52,763 bases of DNA from Clostridia bacterium (GTDB taxonomy: Bacteria; Bacillota; Clostridia; Oscillospirales; Acutalibacteraceae): the NCBI GenBank assembly GCA_024404095.1, contig JAKSQO010000017.1, positions 1 through 52,763 on the forward strand. Reading direction: 5' to 3'. The notes beneath the pieces are model-generated. The model was not told where the DNA came from. It saw only the letters and a list, made by a program, of their open reading frames with translations, and searched no databases. Both the position numbers and the translations under genes were made by a program. Shown here in pieces: positions 9,061-18,436 of this stretch; the first letter of the stretch is position 1; each line of letters begins with the position of its first letter.

Positions 9061-9927
9061 ATGGCAACCTTTACCAATCAGGCTACCTTGTCATACAATA
9101 ATAATGTCAGAAATTCAAACATCGTCACAGGAGAAATTCTTGACGCCATTTCGATCACAAAAACAGCGGCGCAGGATTCATACCGTCAGGGCGATTCAGT
9201 AACCTATGTTATTAACATCGTCAATTCAGGAACAACAAACTTCACGAACCTCACCGTTACAGACAATCTCGGTGCATATACAACACCCGACGGCACAGGC
9301 ACAGCAGTCCCCCTCACCTATAATGACGGAACTGTCAGATATTTCGTAAACGGTGTTCCTCAGACGACACCTGCTGCGGTTGCAGGCCCTCCGCTTCAGA
9401 TAACGGGCATTGATGTCCCCGCAGGCGGAAACGCAACCATCATTTATACAGCTGATACAAACGAGTTTACACCGCTGGGTGAAGCGAGTACACTTGTCAA
9501 CACAGCCGAGGTTACGGGCACAGGCATTGCCGCTCAAACGCAGGCACAGGAAACACTTGCAATTGAGACAGCCCCGAATCTCTCAATCACAAAGTCAGTC
9601 AATCCGACTGTAATCAGAGGGAACGAACCTCTCACCTATACGTTTGTAGTTACAAACACAGGTAATGAAGAAGCGGATGCGACAGACAACCTTATCATCT
9701 CAGACACATTCAATCCCAGACTGGATATCTCGGAAGTTGCGGTTGACGGAACGGCGCTTACTCCCGGCGGAGAATATAACTACAACGAAGCAACCGGTGA
9801 GTTTGCCACTGTCGGCGGCAGAGTAACAGTTCCTCCTGCACAGTACACTCAGGACCCGGCAACAGGCGCGGTTACTATCACACCCGGTATCAGCACGGTT
9901 ACAGTTACAGGCACAGTTGTAAACTAA
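9061..9927 (+). CDS. DUF11-repeat protein without signal peptide
   Basis: 288 aa with two beta-sandwich repeats of the DUF11 (conserved repeat, COG1361-like) type: residues about 30-145 (ISITKTAAQDSYRQGDSVTY...) and about 165-285 (LSITKSVNPTVIRGNEPLTY...). The start ATG follows a strong AAAGGAGG site. The N-terminus (MATFTNQATLSYNN) is hydrophilic and has no signal peptide or membrane segment, unusual for a domain mostly found in secreted proteins. No anchor is seen and Cys is absent. Possible roles are a self-assembling spore, coat or cytoplasmic structural protein, or export by a non-classical route; I do not assign one. It is a monocistronic unit closed by a hairpin. Confidence 0.8.
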   Translation: MATFTNQATLSYNNNVRNSNIVTGEILDAISITKTAAQDSYRQGDSVTYVINIVNSGTTNFTNLTVTDNLGAYTTPDGTGTAVPLTYNDGTVRYFVNGVPQTTPAAVAGPPLQITGIDVPAGGNATIIYTADTNEFTPLGEASTLVNTAEVTGTGIAAQTQAQETLAIETAPNLSITKSVNPTVIRGNEPLTYTFVVTNTGNEEADATDNLIISDTFNPRLDISEVAVDGTALTPGGEYNYNEATGEFATVGGRVTVPPAQYTQDPATGAVTITPGISTVTVTGTVVN

Positions 9928-9934
9928 AAGAAAA

Positions 9935-9963
9935 GACAGGGGGCAACTGCTCCCTGCCTTTAA
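9935..9963. terminator. Bidirectional terminator between DUF11 gene and htpG
   Basis: GACAGGGGGCA and TGCTCCCTGCC pair imperfectly around a short loop. The hairpin is flanked by an A-rich tract on one side and a T-rich tract on the other, and both convergent genes end within 10 bp. Confidence 0.65.
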
Positions 9964-9967
9964 AAAT

Positions 9968-11848
9968 TTATATCATAAGGTTACATATCATGTTGCTCAG
10001 CTCTGTCGGATTTTCAACCGAGAGACCCTCAATAAGTCTTGCCTGAGCGTAAAGAATCTTTGCGTACTCCCCTGCCTTGTCCTTATCGCTTTCAAACAGC
10101 GAAGTAAGTTTATCGGCAATCGGATGATTTGCGTTGATTTCAAGTACAATTTCAGCCTTAACCTTCTGCTCATTCATCGGCATAGAGTTAAGAACCTTTT
10201 CCATTTCAAGTGAAATCTCACCCTCGGTTGTAAGGCAGACAGGATGATTCTTGAGCTTATTTGTGAAGCGGACGGAAGCTACGCTGTCGCCGATAGCCTC
10301 CTTGAAGAAATCAAACATATCCTTGCCGCTCTCGTTCTTCTCCTTAAGCTCTTCCTTTTCTTCCTCTGTGTCAAGCTCAATGTTATCTGTGCAGATATTT
10401 GCGAACTTCTTGCCCTCGAATTCACGGAGCATCTGAATTGCGAACTCATCAACATTCTCTGTGAAGTAAAGAATCTCAAAGCCCTTTTCTTTAACAGCCT
10501 CAGACTGAGGAAGCAGGTCAATCTTATCAACCGACTCACCGCAGGCATAGTAAATTGTGTCCTGAGACTCCTTCATTCTCTCAACATATTCCTTAAGCGT
10601 TGTAAGCTTCTTGTCATTGGATGAATGGAACATTACGAGGTCGGAAAGAACATCATTCTTTGTACCGTAGCTGTTATAAAGACCGAATTTGAGCTGAGTG
10701 CCGAAGGCTGTGAACACCTTTTCATATGTGTCACGTGAATCCTTCATCAGCTTTTTAAGCTCGGAATGAATCTTCTTTTCGAGGCTCTTTGCAATCAGCT
10801 TAAGCTGTGCGTCGTGCTGAAGCATCTCACGGGAAATGTTAAGGCTTAAGTCCTCGCTGTCAACAAGACCCTTAACAAAGCTGAAATAGTCGGGAAGCAA
10901 ATCAGCACACTTATCCATAATAAGAACACCGTTTGAGAAGAGCTGAAGACCCTTTTCATAGTTTTTGGTGTAATAATCAAACGGAGCGTGACGGGGAATA
11001 AAGAGCATTGTATTATACTCAACATTACCCTCCATTCTTGTATGGATAACCTTTGCAGGCTCCTCGTAATCATAATAATTGTTGCGATAGAACTCGCTGT
11101 ATTCGTCAGCGGTTACCTCATTCTTATTCTTCTTCCAGAGAGGAACCATTGAGTTGAGAACGGCTGTTTCGGTTACATCCTCATATTCGTCCTCTGTACC
11201 CTCCTTAAGATGTGAATGTGTAACATCCATCTTGATGGGATAGCGGATGTAATCGGAATACTTTCTTACTATTTCACGGATTTTATACTCTTCAAGATAG
11301 TCTGAGTAATTGTCATCCTCTGTATCTTCTTTGAGGTAAAGTGTAATAACAGTACCGTTGCCGTCAAACTCGCACGGCTCGATTGTGTAGCCCTCGGCAC
11401 CCTTTGAAGTCCATTTGTTAGCTTCGTCTGTACCGTAAGCCTTACTTACAACCTCAATCTTGTCACTTACCATAAATGCTGAATAGAAGCCGACACCGAA
11501 CTGACCGATTATATCAACATCGTCCTGCTTTTCATTGCCGTTCTTGAAGTCGAATGAACCGCTCTTTGCGATTGTGCCGAGGTTAGTTTCAAGCTCCTCA
11601 GCTGTCATGCCGATACCGTTATCGGTAATAATAAGTGTTCTTGCTTCCTTGTCGGGCTGAATCTTGACAAAAAGGTCGGAACGGTTCAGCGCAAGGTTTT
11701 CCTGCATTGAGCGGAAATAGAGCTTGTCCATAGCGTCACTTGCATTGGAGATAAGCTCACGGAGAAAATTTTCCTTGTGGGTATAAATTGAATTGATCAT
11801 CATGTCGAGCAGCTTTTTCGATTCTGCTTTAAACTGCTTTGTTCTCAT
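9968..11848 (-). CDS. htpG: Molecular chaperone HtpG (bacterial Hsp90)
   Basis: A 626-aa ATP-dependent chaperone of the usual bacterial length. The GHKL ATPase signatures are present near the N-terminus: ELISNASDAMDKL, TDNGIGM, LGTIAKSG and GQFGVGFYSAFMV. The middle domain carries the arginine-bearing LNISREMLQ loop. There is no eukaryotic MEEVD tail. A GTG three codons upstream is part of the ribosome site (AAGGTGATTTTT), so ATG at 11848 is chosen. The gene stands alone behind a promoter that overlaps a perfect CIRCE operator, so HrcA should repress it and heat or unfolded protein should induce it. Confidence 0.97.
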   Translation of the reverse strand: MRTKQFKAESKKLLDMMINSIYTHKENFLRELISNASDAMDKLYFRSMQENLALNRSDLFVKIQPDKEARTLIITDNGIGMTAEELETNLGTIAKSGSFDFKNGNEKQDDVDIIGQFGVGFYSAFMVSDKIEVVSKAYGTDEANKWTSKGAEGYTIEPCEFDGNGTVITLYLKEDTEDDNYSDYLEEYKIREIVRKYSDYIRYPIKMDVTHSHLKEGTEDEYEDVTETAVLNSMVPLWKKNKNEVTADEYSEFYRNNYYDYEEPAKVIHTRMEGNVEYNTMLFIPRHAPFDYYTKNYEKGLQLFSNGVLIMDKCADLLPDYFSFVKGLVDSEDLSLNISREMLQHDAQLKLIAKSLEKKIHSELKKLMKDSRDTYEKVFTAFGTQLKFGLYNSYGTKNDVLSDLVMFHSSNDKKLTTLKEYVERMKESQDTIYYACGESVDKIDLLPQSEAVKEKGFEILYFTENVDEFAIQMLREFEGKKFANICTDNIELDTEEEKEELKEKNESGKDMFDFFKEAIGDSVASVRFTNKLKNHPVCLTTEGEISLEMEKVLNSMPMNEQKVKAEIVLEINANHPIADKLTSLFESDKDKAGEYAKILYAQARLIEGLSVENPTELSNMICNLMI

Positions 11849-11872
11849 AAAAATCACCTTGTAAATGTAAAA

Positions 11873-11899
11873 TTAGCACTCTTTTTGTCAGAGTGCTAA
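11873..11899. promoter_or_regulatory. CIRCE operator (HrcA binding site) upstream of htpG
   Basis: A perfect inverted repeat TTAGCACTC-N9-GAGTGCTAA, identical to the CIRCE consensus, lies just downstream of the -10 box of the htpG promoter and 24 bp before the start codon. Confidence 0.95.
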
Positions 11900-11902
11900 T
11901 TC

Positions 11903-11931
11903 AGTATATACCTACTTATTTCATTTTTCAA
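11903..11931 (-). promoter_or_regulatory. Sigma-A promoter of htpG
   Basis: Minus-strand TTGAAA (11926-11931), 17-bp spacer, TATACT (11903-11908), immediately followed by the CIRCE operator. Confidence 0.75.
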
Positions 11932-11965
11932 GTGGATTTTGAAAATTTTAACAAATCCTTAATAA

Positions 11966-13207
11966 TTATGAAAGCTTATGAATAAACAGACCGCTCATAA
12001 GTTTAGGCTCAAACCATGTGGATTTCGGCGGCATAATCTGTCCCGCGTCAGCGATATCCATAAGATCATCGAGAGTTGTGGGATACATTGAGAATGCAAT
12101 CTTCATATCGGTATCAACTCTTCTTTCAAGCTCACCGAGTCCTCGGATACCGCCGATAAAGTCAATTCTCTTGTCAGTTCTCGGGTCATCAATGCCGAAA
12201 ATCGGAGCGATAACATTCTTCTGAAGAATTGAAACATCAAGCTGATCAACGGGGTCATTCGGGTCAAAAGTACCGTCCTTGGCGGTCAGCTTGTACCATG
12301 TGCCGTCAAGCAACATTCCGAAGGTGTGCTTCGCTTCGGGTTTGTAAGCTTTCTTTCCGACAGCATCAATAGTAAATACTTCTGCCATTTTAGTCATAAA
12401 CTCTTCGCTTGTATTGCCGTTAAGGTCTTTCATCACACGGTTATAATCCATAATTTCAAGCTCATTTCTCGGGAAAAGAACTGCAAGGAAGAAGTTGAAT
12501 TCCTCTTCTCCTGTGAAATCGGGGTTCTGCTCACGGCGCATCTTGCCTACCTTTACAGCGGAAGCGGCTCTGTGGTGACCGTCGGCAATGTAAAGATAAT
12601 CAACAGCCGCAAATTTTTCTGTGATAGCTTTGATTGTTTCGGGGCAATCGATAACCCATACTGTGTTCTGAACTCCGTCAGCAACAAAATCATAAACAGG
12701 GTCATTATTCTTTTTCCAGTTTTCAACTGTTTCGTTGATAAAATCATCCTCACGGTATGTAAGGAAAATCGGACCTGTATTAGCGTCACAGTAATCAACA
12801 TGGTTGATTCTGTCCGCTTCCTTGTCAGCACGGGTAAGCTCGTGCTTTTTGATAACATTATTGATATAATCATCAATAGCAGTACAGCCGACAAGACCTG
12901 TCTGGCTTCTGCCGTTCATAATCTGACGGTAAACATAAATGCAGGGTGTTTTGTCTGCCTTGCATACGCCGTCAGTAACAAGCTTATCAAGGTTTTCTCT
13001 TGCTTTGAGATAAACTTTCTTGTCATAAAGGTCGATTGAAGGATCAAGATCTACCTCAGCCTTATCAACGTGCAGGAATGAATAAGGATTTCCCTTAACC
13101 ATTTCTCTTGCTTCATCGCTGTTCATTACGTCATAAGGTAATGCCGCTACGTCCTGTGCCTTTTCGGGTATAGGACGGATAGCCTTGAAAGGTTTAAAAA
13201 TTGCCAT
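11966..13207 (-). CDS. DUF1015 family protein
   Basis: 413 aa, full length for DUF1015. The family signature DGHHRAASA is at about residue 215, and the N-terminus starts FKPFKAIRPIPEKAQDVAALPYDVM as in typical members (the first Met is followed by AI). The function is not established; homologues often sit near serine or phosphoglycerate metabolism genes, and one characterised member is reported as a kinase-like enzyme, so I do not name an activity. It is the last gene of a seven-gene minus-strand operon, 21 bp after the phosphohexomutase, and has an AAGGGG ribosome site. No signal peptide, so it is cytoplasmic. Confidence 0.85.
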   Translation of the reverse strand: MAIFKPFKAIRPIPEKAQDVAALPYDVMNSDEAREMVKGNPYSFLHVDKAEVDLDPSIDLYDKKVYLKARENLDKLVTDGVCKADKTPCIYVYRQIMNGRSQTGLVGCTAIDDYINNVIKKHELTRADKEADRINHVDYCDANTGPIFLTYREDDFINETVENWKKNNDPVYDFVADGVQNTVWVIDCPETIKAITEKFAAVDYLYIADGHHRAASAVKVGKMRREQNPDFTGEEEFNFFLAVLFPRNELEIMDYNRVMKDLNGNTSEEFMTKMAEVFTIDAVGKKAYKPEAKHTFGMLLDGTWYKLTAKDGTFDPNDPVDQLDVSILQKNVIAPIFGIDDPRTDKRIDFIGGIRGLGELERRVDTDMKIAFSMYPTTLDDLMDIADAGQIMPPKSTWFEPKLMSGLFIHKLS

Positions 13208-13228
13208 TGGTGTTAACCCCTTTACTGT

Positions 13229-14743
13229 TTATTTTACAAATTCTTCAATCGGTGAAAGATCGAGATCTGTGTAAGTCTTTATAAATTCACGGAATTCCTT
13301 TGCTATTTTCATAACTCCGCCCGCTTCGTTGGATTCCATATTAAAAGGCATAACAGGATCGTGAACACTGAGTCTTAACAGAAGCCAGCCGTTTCCGTGA
13401 TCCTTATCGGCAGAAATTCTCATACCCTCACGGTTATCGTCAGCAATTTTCCAGCCATCCCTGCCGTCAAAATACTTTTCAAGGTCAGCTATAACCTGTT
13501 CGCCGTACGGTCTGAAATCCTCGAGCTTGATATTGAAGCGAAGCTCCTTTGCCTCAACAGGCTGTTTGAGCGGAGCGAGAATGTCTCGGATTGCGTTGCC
13601 GGACTTATCTCTTGCGAGCAGAATAACAATCTTTGTGATAAGATATGCGCCGTCATCAAGATAGTAGTTATCCATAAACGCAGCGTGACCTGAGGTTTCC
13701 ATAGCAAGCGGACAGAATCTGCCTGCCTTATTCAGCTCAATCTGCTTGTTTATAACATTGCGATAACCACGCTTAAAGCGGTAATGCTCGCCGCCGAGAG
13801 CTTCGATATATTCCTTAAGTCCGTCAGATGTTACGGAGTCGGTAACAATAACGCCGTTCTTTTTGCCCTCCATTGCGATATATGAAGCAAGAGCAACAAG
13901 TCGGTTACGGTTGATTTCATCGCCGTCACGGTCAATACAGCCTGCACGGTCAACGTCTGTATCAAATATAATACCAAGGTCAGCCTTGCTGTTTACGGTT
14001 GCTTTGCATACCGAGTCCATGGCCGCCGCATTCTCGGGATTCGGAATATGATTCGGGAACATTCCGTCAGGCTCGAGGAACTGACTGCCCTCTGTGTCCG
14101 CACCGAGAGGAGCGAGAACATCGGAAGCATAGAAACCGCCGACACCGTTTCCTGCATCAACTATAATCTTGAAGCCTTCAAGCGGTTTGTCATAGTTTTC
14201 AGCGTTGACACCCTTTTTAATCATCTCGCGCAGATGCTCCGCGTAAGTTTTCATATAATCAACAGCCGTGATTTTTGAAGCATCAGCCTTTACAGCTGAA
14301 ACATCTGTTTCGTCCGCCTTTTCAAGCACCCATTCAATGTCCTCAGCCTCAAGTCCGCCGTCGGGTGTGAAGAACTTCAGTCCGTTTCTTTCCCACGGAT
14401 GATGGCTTGCGGTTATCTGAACCGCACCGTCACACTTAAGGTCGAGCGTTGACATAAACATTGCAGGTGTTGAAGCAAGGTCGCAGTCAAAAACATTTAC
14501 GGCCTTATCTGTGAGACTGTCAGAAACAGCTTTTTTGATTCTCGGTCCCGAAACTCGTGAATCCCTGCCGACAGAAACCTTAAGCTCATTGAGAGCTTTT
14601 CCTGTTCTTTCTGTAAGCCACATGGCGAATGCAGCTGAAATTTTCATAACCGCTTCATCGCTGAGAAACTTTTTCTCGTTGCTGTATTCTACGGCACCGT
14701 ATCCGCGGATATCGGTTCCGCTCTTTAATCCTTTAAGACTCAT
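13229..14743 (-). CDS. Phosphomannomutase / phosphoglucomutase family enzyme
   Basis: A 504-aa alpha-D-phosphohexomutase that moves phosphate between C1 and C6 of a hexose. The phosphoserine loop is TASHHPWERNGLKF (residue about 110), the Mg-binding loop is DTDVDRAG (about 260) and the sugar-recognition loop is METSGHAAF (about 345). The C-terminal phosphate-binding domain appears intact. The family acts on glucose, mannose or glucosamine phosphates and the sequence alone does not settle which. The start overlaps the stop of the upstream DUF2461 gene by 4 bp (ATGA), indicating translational coupling. Confidence 0.9.
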   Translation of the reverse strand: MSLKGLKSGTDIRGYGAVEYSNEKKFLSDEAVMKISAAFAMWLTERTGKALNELKVSVGRDSRVSGPRIKKAVSDSLTDKAVNVFDCDLASTPAMFMSTLDLKCDGAVQITASHHPWERNGLKFFTPDGGLEAEDIEWVLEKADETDVSAVKADASKITAVDYMKTYAEHLREMIKKGVNAENYDKPLEGFKIIVDAGNGVGGFYASDVLAPLGADTEGSQFLEPDGMFPNHIPNPENAAAMDSVCKATVNSKADLGIIFDTDVDRAGCIDRDGDEINRNRLVALASYIAMEGKKNGVIVTDSVTSDGLKEYIEALGGEHYRFKRGYRNVINKQIELNKAGRFCPLAMETSGHAAFMDNYYLDDGAYLITKIVILLARDKSGNAIRDILAPLKQPVEAKELRFNIKLEDFRPYGEQVIADLEKYFDGRDGWKIADDNREGMRISADKDHGNGWLLLRLSVHDPVMPFNMESNEAGGVMKIAKEFREFIKTYTDLDLSPIEEFVK

Positions 14744-15420
14744 AACATCATCCTTTCATCTGAAACAGATTTCAGAAAAGTATACATACCCGAAAAGCTG
14801 TGATAGATTTCAGACAGCTCATCAAGAAGAGCTTCACTTTCGAGTGTTTTAAAGTCGGTTCGTCTGCGCATAAAGCACATATCCTTTATATCGTAATACG
14901 GCTCGATTTCAGGAATCGGATCGCCCGGCTTATGCTTTTTATAAAGCTCGGGATAATACTCAGCTCCTGTTTTCTCAACATCCTCAACAGCCTTGAGAAA
15001 CTCCTGCGGACGCTCAATAAGCGCCTTGCGGTAAAGTTCGAGATAAGCCGCATCAACACGGAACATTCCGACACCGTATGACCAGAATTCCTGTGTAACC
15101 TCAAACCACATACACGGATAAAACTCCCATTCATGTTTATTGCGCATAAACATAACCCAAAGATTATCACGATAGAGGTTTTTGAACTTTGAAAATCTTG
15201 TATCACGGAAGAATCGGCAGACCATCCTTACAGGGTCCGTCATCATCTTATCGTCAATGTAGCCGATTTCATTGACAACGTGTGCCGCAATCTGTCGCAT
15301 CGGAACGGTAAAGCCCTGCTTCAGCTCCTCCTTATGCTCCTCATAGAAATCACGGCTGTTTTCAAATTTATTCTGAGCGGCAAGGAACAGGGTGTCACCC
15401 GTTATACCGTTATATTTCAT
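14740..15420 (-). CDS. DUF2461 family protein
   Basis: 226 aa. Its sequence FYEEHKEELKQGFTVPMRQIAAHVV, the conserved RMVCRFFRDTRFSK segment and the later CMWFEVTQEFWSYGVGM match the DUF2461 (TIGR02453) family, whose biochemical role is unknown. It is cytoplasmic, with no membrane segments. It starts one base into the stop of the PLP-enzyme gene (TAATG arrangement) and ends overlapping the phosphohexomutase start, so it is firmly embedded in the operon. Confidence 0.85.
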   Translation of the reverse strand: MKYNGITGDTLFLAAQNKFENSRDFYEEHKEELKQGFTVPMRQIAAHVVNEIGYIDDKMMTDPVRMVCRFFRDTRFSKFKNLYRDNLWVMFMRNKHEWEFYPCMWFEVTQEFWSYGVGMFRVDAAYLELYRKALIERPQEFLKAVEDVEKTGAEYYPELYKKHKPGDPIPEIEPYYDIKDMCFMRRRTDFKTLESEALLDELSEIYHSFSGMYTFLKSVSDERMML

Positions 15421-16682
15421 TATATCAGTCCTCTTTCAGCCATCTTTTCGGCGGCAAGCATTATTCCCGTTTTTGCGCTGTGGAAATTGAGTCCGCCCTG
15501 CATCCAGACCGCAAACGGCTCTCTCAGCGGTGCGTCAGCTGAAAGCTCGATTGAAGCTCCGCCTGTAAACGCACCTGCCGCCATAATAACCTTGCTGTCA
15601 TAACCGGGCATATCCCACGGCTCGGGAGTTACAAATGAATCAATCGGTGCGCCCGACTGCATACCCTGGCAGAAAGCAATAAGATTTTCCTCATTATTGA
15701 GAAGAACAGACTGAACAATATCAAAGCGAGGTTCTGTGCTTTTCGGAGTTGTGCCGAAGCCGAACCGTTCAAACAGAGAAGCGGTAAAAATTGCCGTTTT
15801 GATTGCCTCGCCTACTGTGTGCGGTGCGAAGAAAATGCCCATATAAAGCTCACGGCTCATACCGAGAGTAGCGCCGACCTCACGGCCGAGGCCGGGTGTT
15901 GTGAGTCGGTAGGAAATCTTTTCAACAAGATCTGCCCTGCCTGCAACATAGCCGCCTGTGCGTGCTATTCCGCCGCCTGCATTTTTTATCAGTGAGCCTG
16001 CAATTATATCCGCGCCGACCTGTGTGGGCTCGATTGTCTGAGTAAACTCACCGTAGCAGTTGTCAACCATAACGTCCGCATCACTGTTTTCTTTTACAAT
16101 CTTAACAATCTCACCAATCTGTTCACATGAAAGGCTCGGGCGAAGCGAATAACCTCTTGAACGCTGTATGTATACAAGCTTGATTTTTTCCCCGGAAACA
16201 GCCTCTTTTATCGCTTCAAGATCAGGCTTATTGTCCTTGAGATCAACCTGCTTGTAAATAACACCGAAGTCAGCAAGTGAGCCGTCGCCCTTGCCGTCAA
16301 TACCGATTACAGAGTGAATGGTATCATACGGAGTACCTGTAACGCAGAGCATTACGTCACCCGGACGAAGCATACCGTAAAGAGCAACCGCAAGTGTATG
16401 TGTTCCGCAGGTAAAGTTGTGACGTACAAGCGCATCCTCTGCGCCGACGATATCGGCGAACACCTTGTCAATGACCTCTCTGCCCCTGTCGCCGTAGCCG
16501 TAGCCCGTGCTCTCCTGGAACATACTTTCACTTACGTTATTTTTAATAAATGCAGAAAGAACCTTCTGCTGATTATATTCTGTAATTTCGTCAACCTCGG
16601 CAAAGCGACCCTTAAGGCTTTCCATAGCCTTGTCGGCAGCCGACTGAACCTTTTCACTTATATTAAAGAAATTCTGCTGCAT
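15420..16682 (-). CDS. PLP enzyme of the aluminium-resistance / methionine gamma-lyase-like family
   Basis: 420 aa of the family represented by B. subtilis YnbB (Met_gamma_lyase, PF06838). A fold-type I PLP core is visible: the cofactor Asp in VMVDNCYGEF (about residue 215) and the Schiff-base Lys in AGSLIKNAGGG (about 240). Members are annotated either as aluminium-resistance proteins or carbon-sulfur lyases, and no substrate is firmly established. Its ribosome site (GGGGACTG) lies within the 3' end of the GNAT gene, which it overlaps by 20 bp, so expression is coupled. Confidence 0.85.
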   Translation of the reverse strand: MQQNFFNISEKVQSAADKAMESLKGRFAEVDEITEYNQQKVLSAFIKNNVSESMFQESTGYGYGDRGREVIDKVFADIVGAEDALVRHNFTCGTHTLAVALYGMLRPGDVMLCVTGTPYDTIHSVIGIDGKGDGSLADFGVIYKQVDLKDNKPDLEAIKEAVSGEKIKLVYIQRSRGYSLRPSLSCEQIGEIVKIVKENSDADVMVDNCYGEFTQTIEPTQVGADIIAGSLIKNAGGGIARTGGYVAGRADLVEKISYRLTTPGLGREVGATLGMSRELYMGIFFAPHTVGEAIKTAIFTASLFERFGFGTTPKSTEPRFDIVQSVLLNNEENLIAFCQGMQSGAPIDSFVTPEPWDMPGYDSKVIMAAGAFTGGASIELSADAPLREPFAVWMQGGLNFHSAKTGIMLAAEKMAERGLI

Positions 16683-17427
16683 TTTTTATCAGTCCCCATT
16701 CATTTACAACGCAGAATCCGATGGATTTATAAAATTCAACTATTGAGCCGTTTTTGCACAGCAGTTCAACACGTCTGCCGTTTTCAAGCTCATTCTTTGC
16801 AAGCCCGAGAACAAGTGAACGTGCAAGTCCCCTGCCTCTGAACTGCGGTTTTGTGGCAACCGCTCCGAGAAGTGCCGCCTTATCGGTTCTGAAAAGCACC
16901 ATCGCACAGCCTGCGTTCTGCGAATCACACACGGCTATACGTCCTTCGGCGGTATTGCGGTTTACTCTGAAAGTCGTATCAGACAGCCAAGGAAGATAAT
17001 CTCCGACACCTGTCAGGTTTTCAGGTTTTATTATATCATAAATTTCTTTTAACTCAAATACTTTTTTCAGTTCTGCTTCACAAAAGTTTTCGGCTTTTTC
17101 ACAGCGGACAACATAGCCCCAATCAAAAGTCTCATCCGTCAGCTTTTCGGCGGCAGATTTTTCACATTGAATTGTGCGGTAGCCGACAATGTTCATAAAC
17201 TCTGCAATTTCCTCATAATCGGCACTATCTGCACACAATGTTGCGTCGCCGTCTATACGGCTGATTGCGGCGGTAATTTTTCCCTCATCGTCATACTGCG
17301 CCCAGAACTTTATAAAATCATAGTCAGTTGAGTAGCAATTATAATATGCTTTAATTCTTGTGCCGAAAACATCCCTGTCACAGAAGCGCAGGAACCCGGC
17401 ATCATTCTTTTCTACCGCCTTAAGCAT
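16663..17427 (-). CDS. GNAT-family N-acetyltransferase
   Basis: About 254 aa. The acetyl-CoA-binding motif A is at the C-terminus: GAVATKPQFRGRGLARSLVLGLAKN (Q/RxxGxG/A type), followed by ELLCKNGSIVEFYKSIGF. The N-terminal half is divergent, so the substrate cannot be predicted. An upstream in-frame TTG exists, but ATG at 17427 has GAGG at the right distance and begins inside the last codons of the M42 gene (8-bp overlap). A cytoplasmic enzyme within the seven-gene operon. Confidence 0.85.
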   Translation of the reverse strand: MLKAVEKNDAGFLRFCDRDVFGTRIKAYYNCYSTDYDFIKFWAQYDDEGKITAAISRIDGDATLCADSADYEEIAEFMNIVGYRTIQCEKSAAEKLTDETFDWGYVVRCEKAENFCEAELKKVFELKEIYDIIKPENLTGVGDYLPWLSDTTFRVNRNTAEGRIAVCDSQNAGCAMVLFRTDKAALLGAVATKPQFRGRGLARSLVLGLAKNELENGRRVELLCKNGSIVEFYKSIGFCVVNEWGLIKNAAEFL

Positions 17428-18436
17428 TGGCAAAATCCTCTGCAAGAAGCTTTATCATCTTAAGGCTCTCAAAAATGTCCTCTTTATTAAGCACACAGGA
17501 CGGCGAATGAAGATAACGGCACGGAAGCGAAACTGTAATTGTCTTAACTCCGCCTGCTGTTTTATGGATAATGCCTGCATTATTTCCGCCTGCAACAGCC
17601 GCCTTGACCTGAGCCTTTACACCGTATTCATTTGCAAGCTCGAATGCACGGTCAAAAAGAGCTTTCGGATAGATTGTGCGTCTGTCCATAAACGAAATTA
17701 CCGCACCTTTTCCGAGACGGCAAACCTTCTGATTTTCAGGAACATCGGCAAGGTCAGCCGCTGTGGTTGTTTCAACAACTATGGCATAATCGGGATTCAC
17801 TCTGTATGCCGCCGTGCCTGCAAGTCCGAGACCTACCTCCTCACCTGTTGCGAAGTTGAAATACATATCATATGGCAGGTCGGATTTAATCATTTCAATA
17901 AGCATTGCACAGCCTGCGCGGTCATCAAGAGCCTTACCCTTGATAAAACCGTCCCCAAAACGGACAAACTCAGAATTGAAGCAGGCATATTCACCGAGGC
18001 AGACCGCCTTTTCAGCCTCTTCCTTATTATCAGCACCGATATCAATATACATATGCTCGGGCATACTCAGCTTACTGTCAGCGGACACCATGTGAATCGG
18101 CTTGACACCGATTACACCTGCGATATTTTCCTTGCCTACAGTAACCGCTCTGCCGAGCATTACACGCTTGTCTATACCGCCGACACACTCAAACTCAAGT
18201 GTACCATCACCGTTGACAGCGGTTATCATCATTCCGACCTCATCCATATGAGCGTCAAGCATAACCTTATTCTTCGGTTTTTCCACGCCCTTTTTAAAAA
18301 CAATGAGGTTACCGAGCGGATCGGTTTCAATGCTGTCCGCATAGTCTTTTATTTCATTTATTATAAAATCTCTTACTTCGTTTTCGCGGCCTGAAATGCC
18401 GTTCAGAAGAGAAAGCTTTTCTATAAGATCAATCAT
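17420..18436 (-). CDS. M42 family metallopeptidase (first copy)
   Basis: About 338 aa. Cocatalytic metal-binding signatures of M42 aminopeptidases are present: LDAHMDEVGMMI (His and Asp), ALDDRAGCAML (bridging Asp) and NFATGEEVGLGLAG (catalytic Glu pair), with a final GIIHKTAGGVKTI region supplying another ligand area. M42 enzymes form large dodecameric aminopeptidases that trim peptides in the cytoplasm; some are annotated endoglucanase without good evidence. ATG at 18436 has GGAGG 8 bp upstream and overlaps the preceding M42 gene by 8 bp. Confidence 0.9.
   Translation of the reverse strand: MIDLIEKLSLLNGISGRENEVRDFIINEIKDYADSIETDPLGNLIVFKKGVEKPKNKVMLDAHMDEVGMMITAVNGDGTLEFECVGGIDKRVMLGRAVTVGKENIAGVIGVKPIHMVSADSKLSMPEHMYIDIGADNKEEAEKAVCLGEYACFNSEFVRFGDGFIKGKALDDRAGCAMLIEMIKSDLPYDMYFNFATGEEVGLGLAGTAAYRVNPDYAIVVETTTAADLADVPENQKVCRLGKGAVISFMDRRTIYPKALFDRAFELANEYGVKAQVKAAVAGGNNAGIIHKTAGGVKTITVSLPCRYLHSPSCVLNKEDIFESLKMIKLLAEDFANA

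Noticed and set aside
17360..18394. 344-codon plus-strand frame
   Set aside because: Antisense of an M42 peptidase with intact active-site motifs; its length results from codon bias of the real gene.
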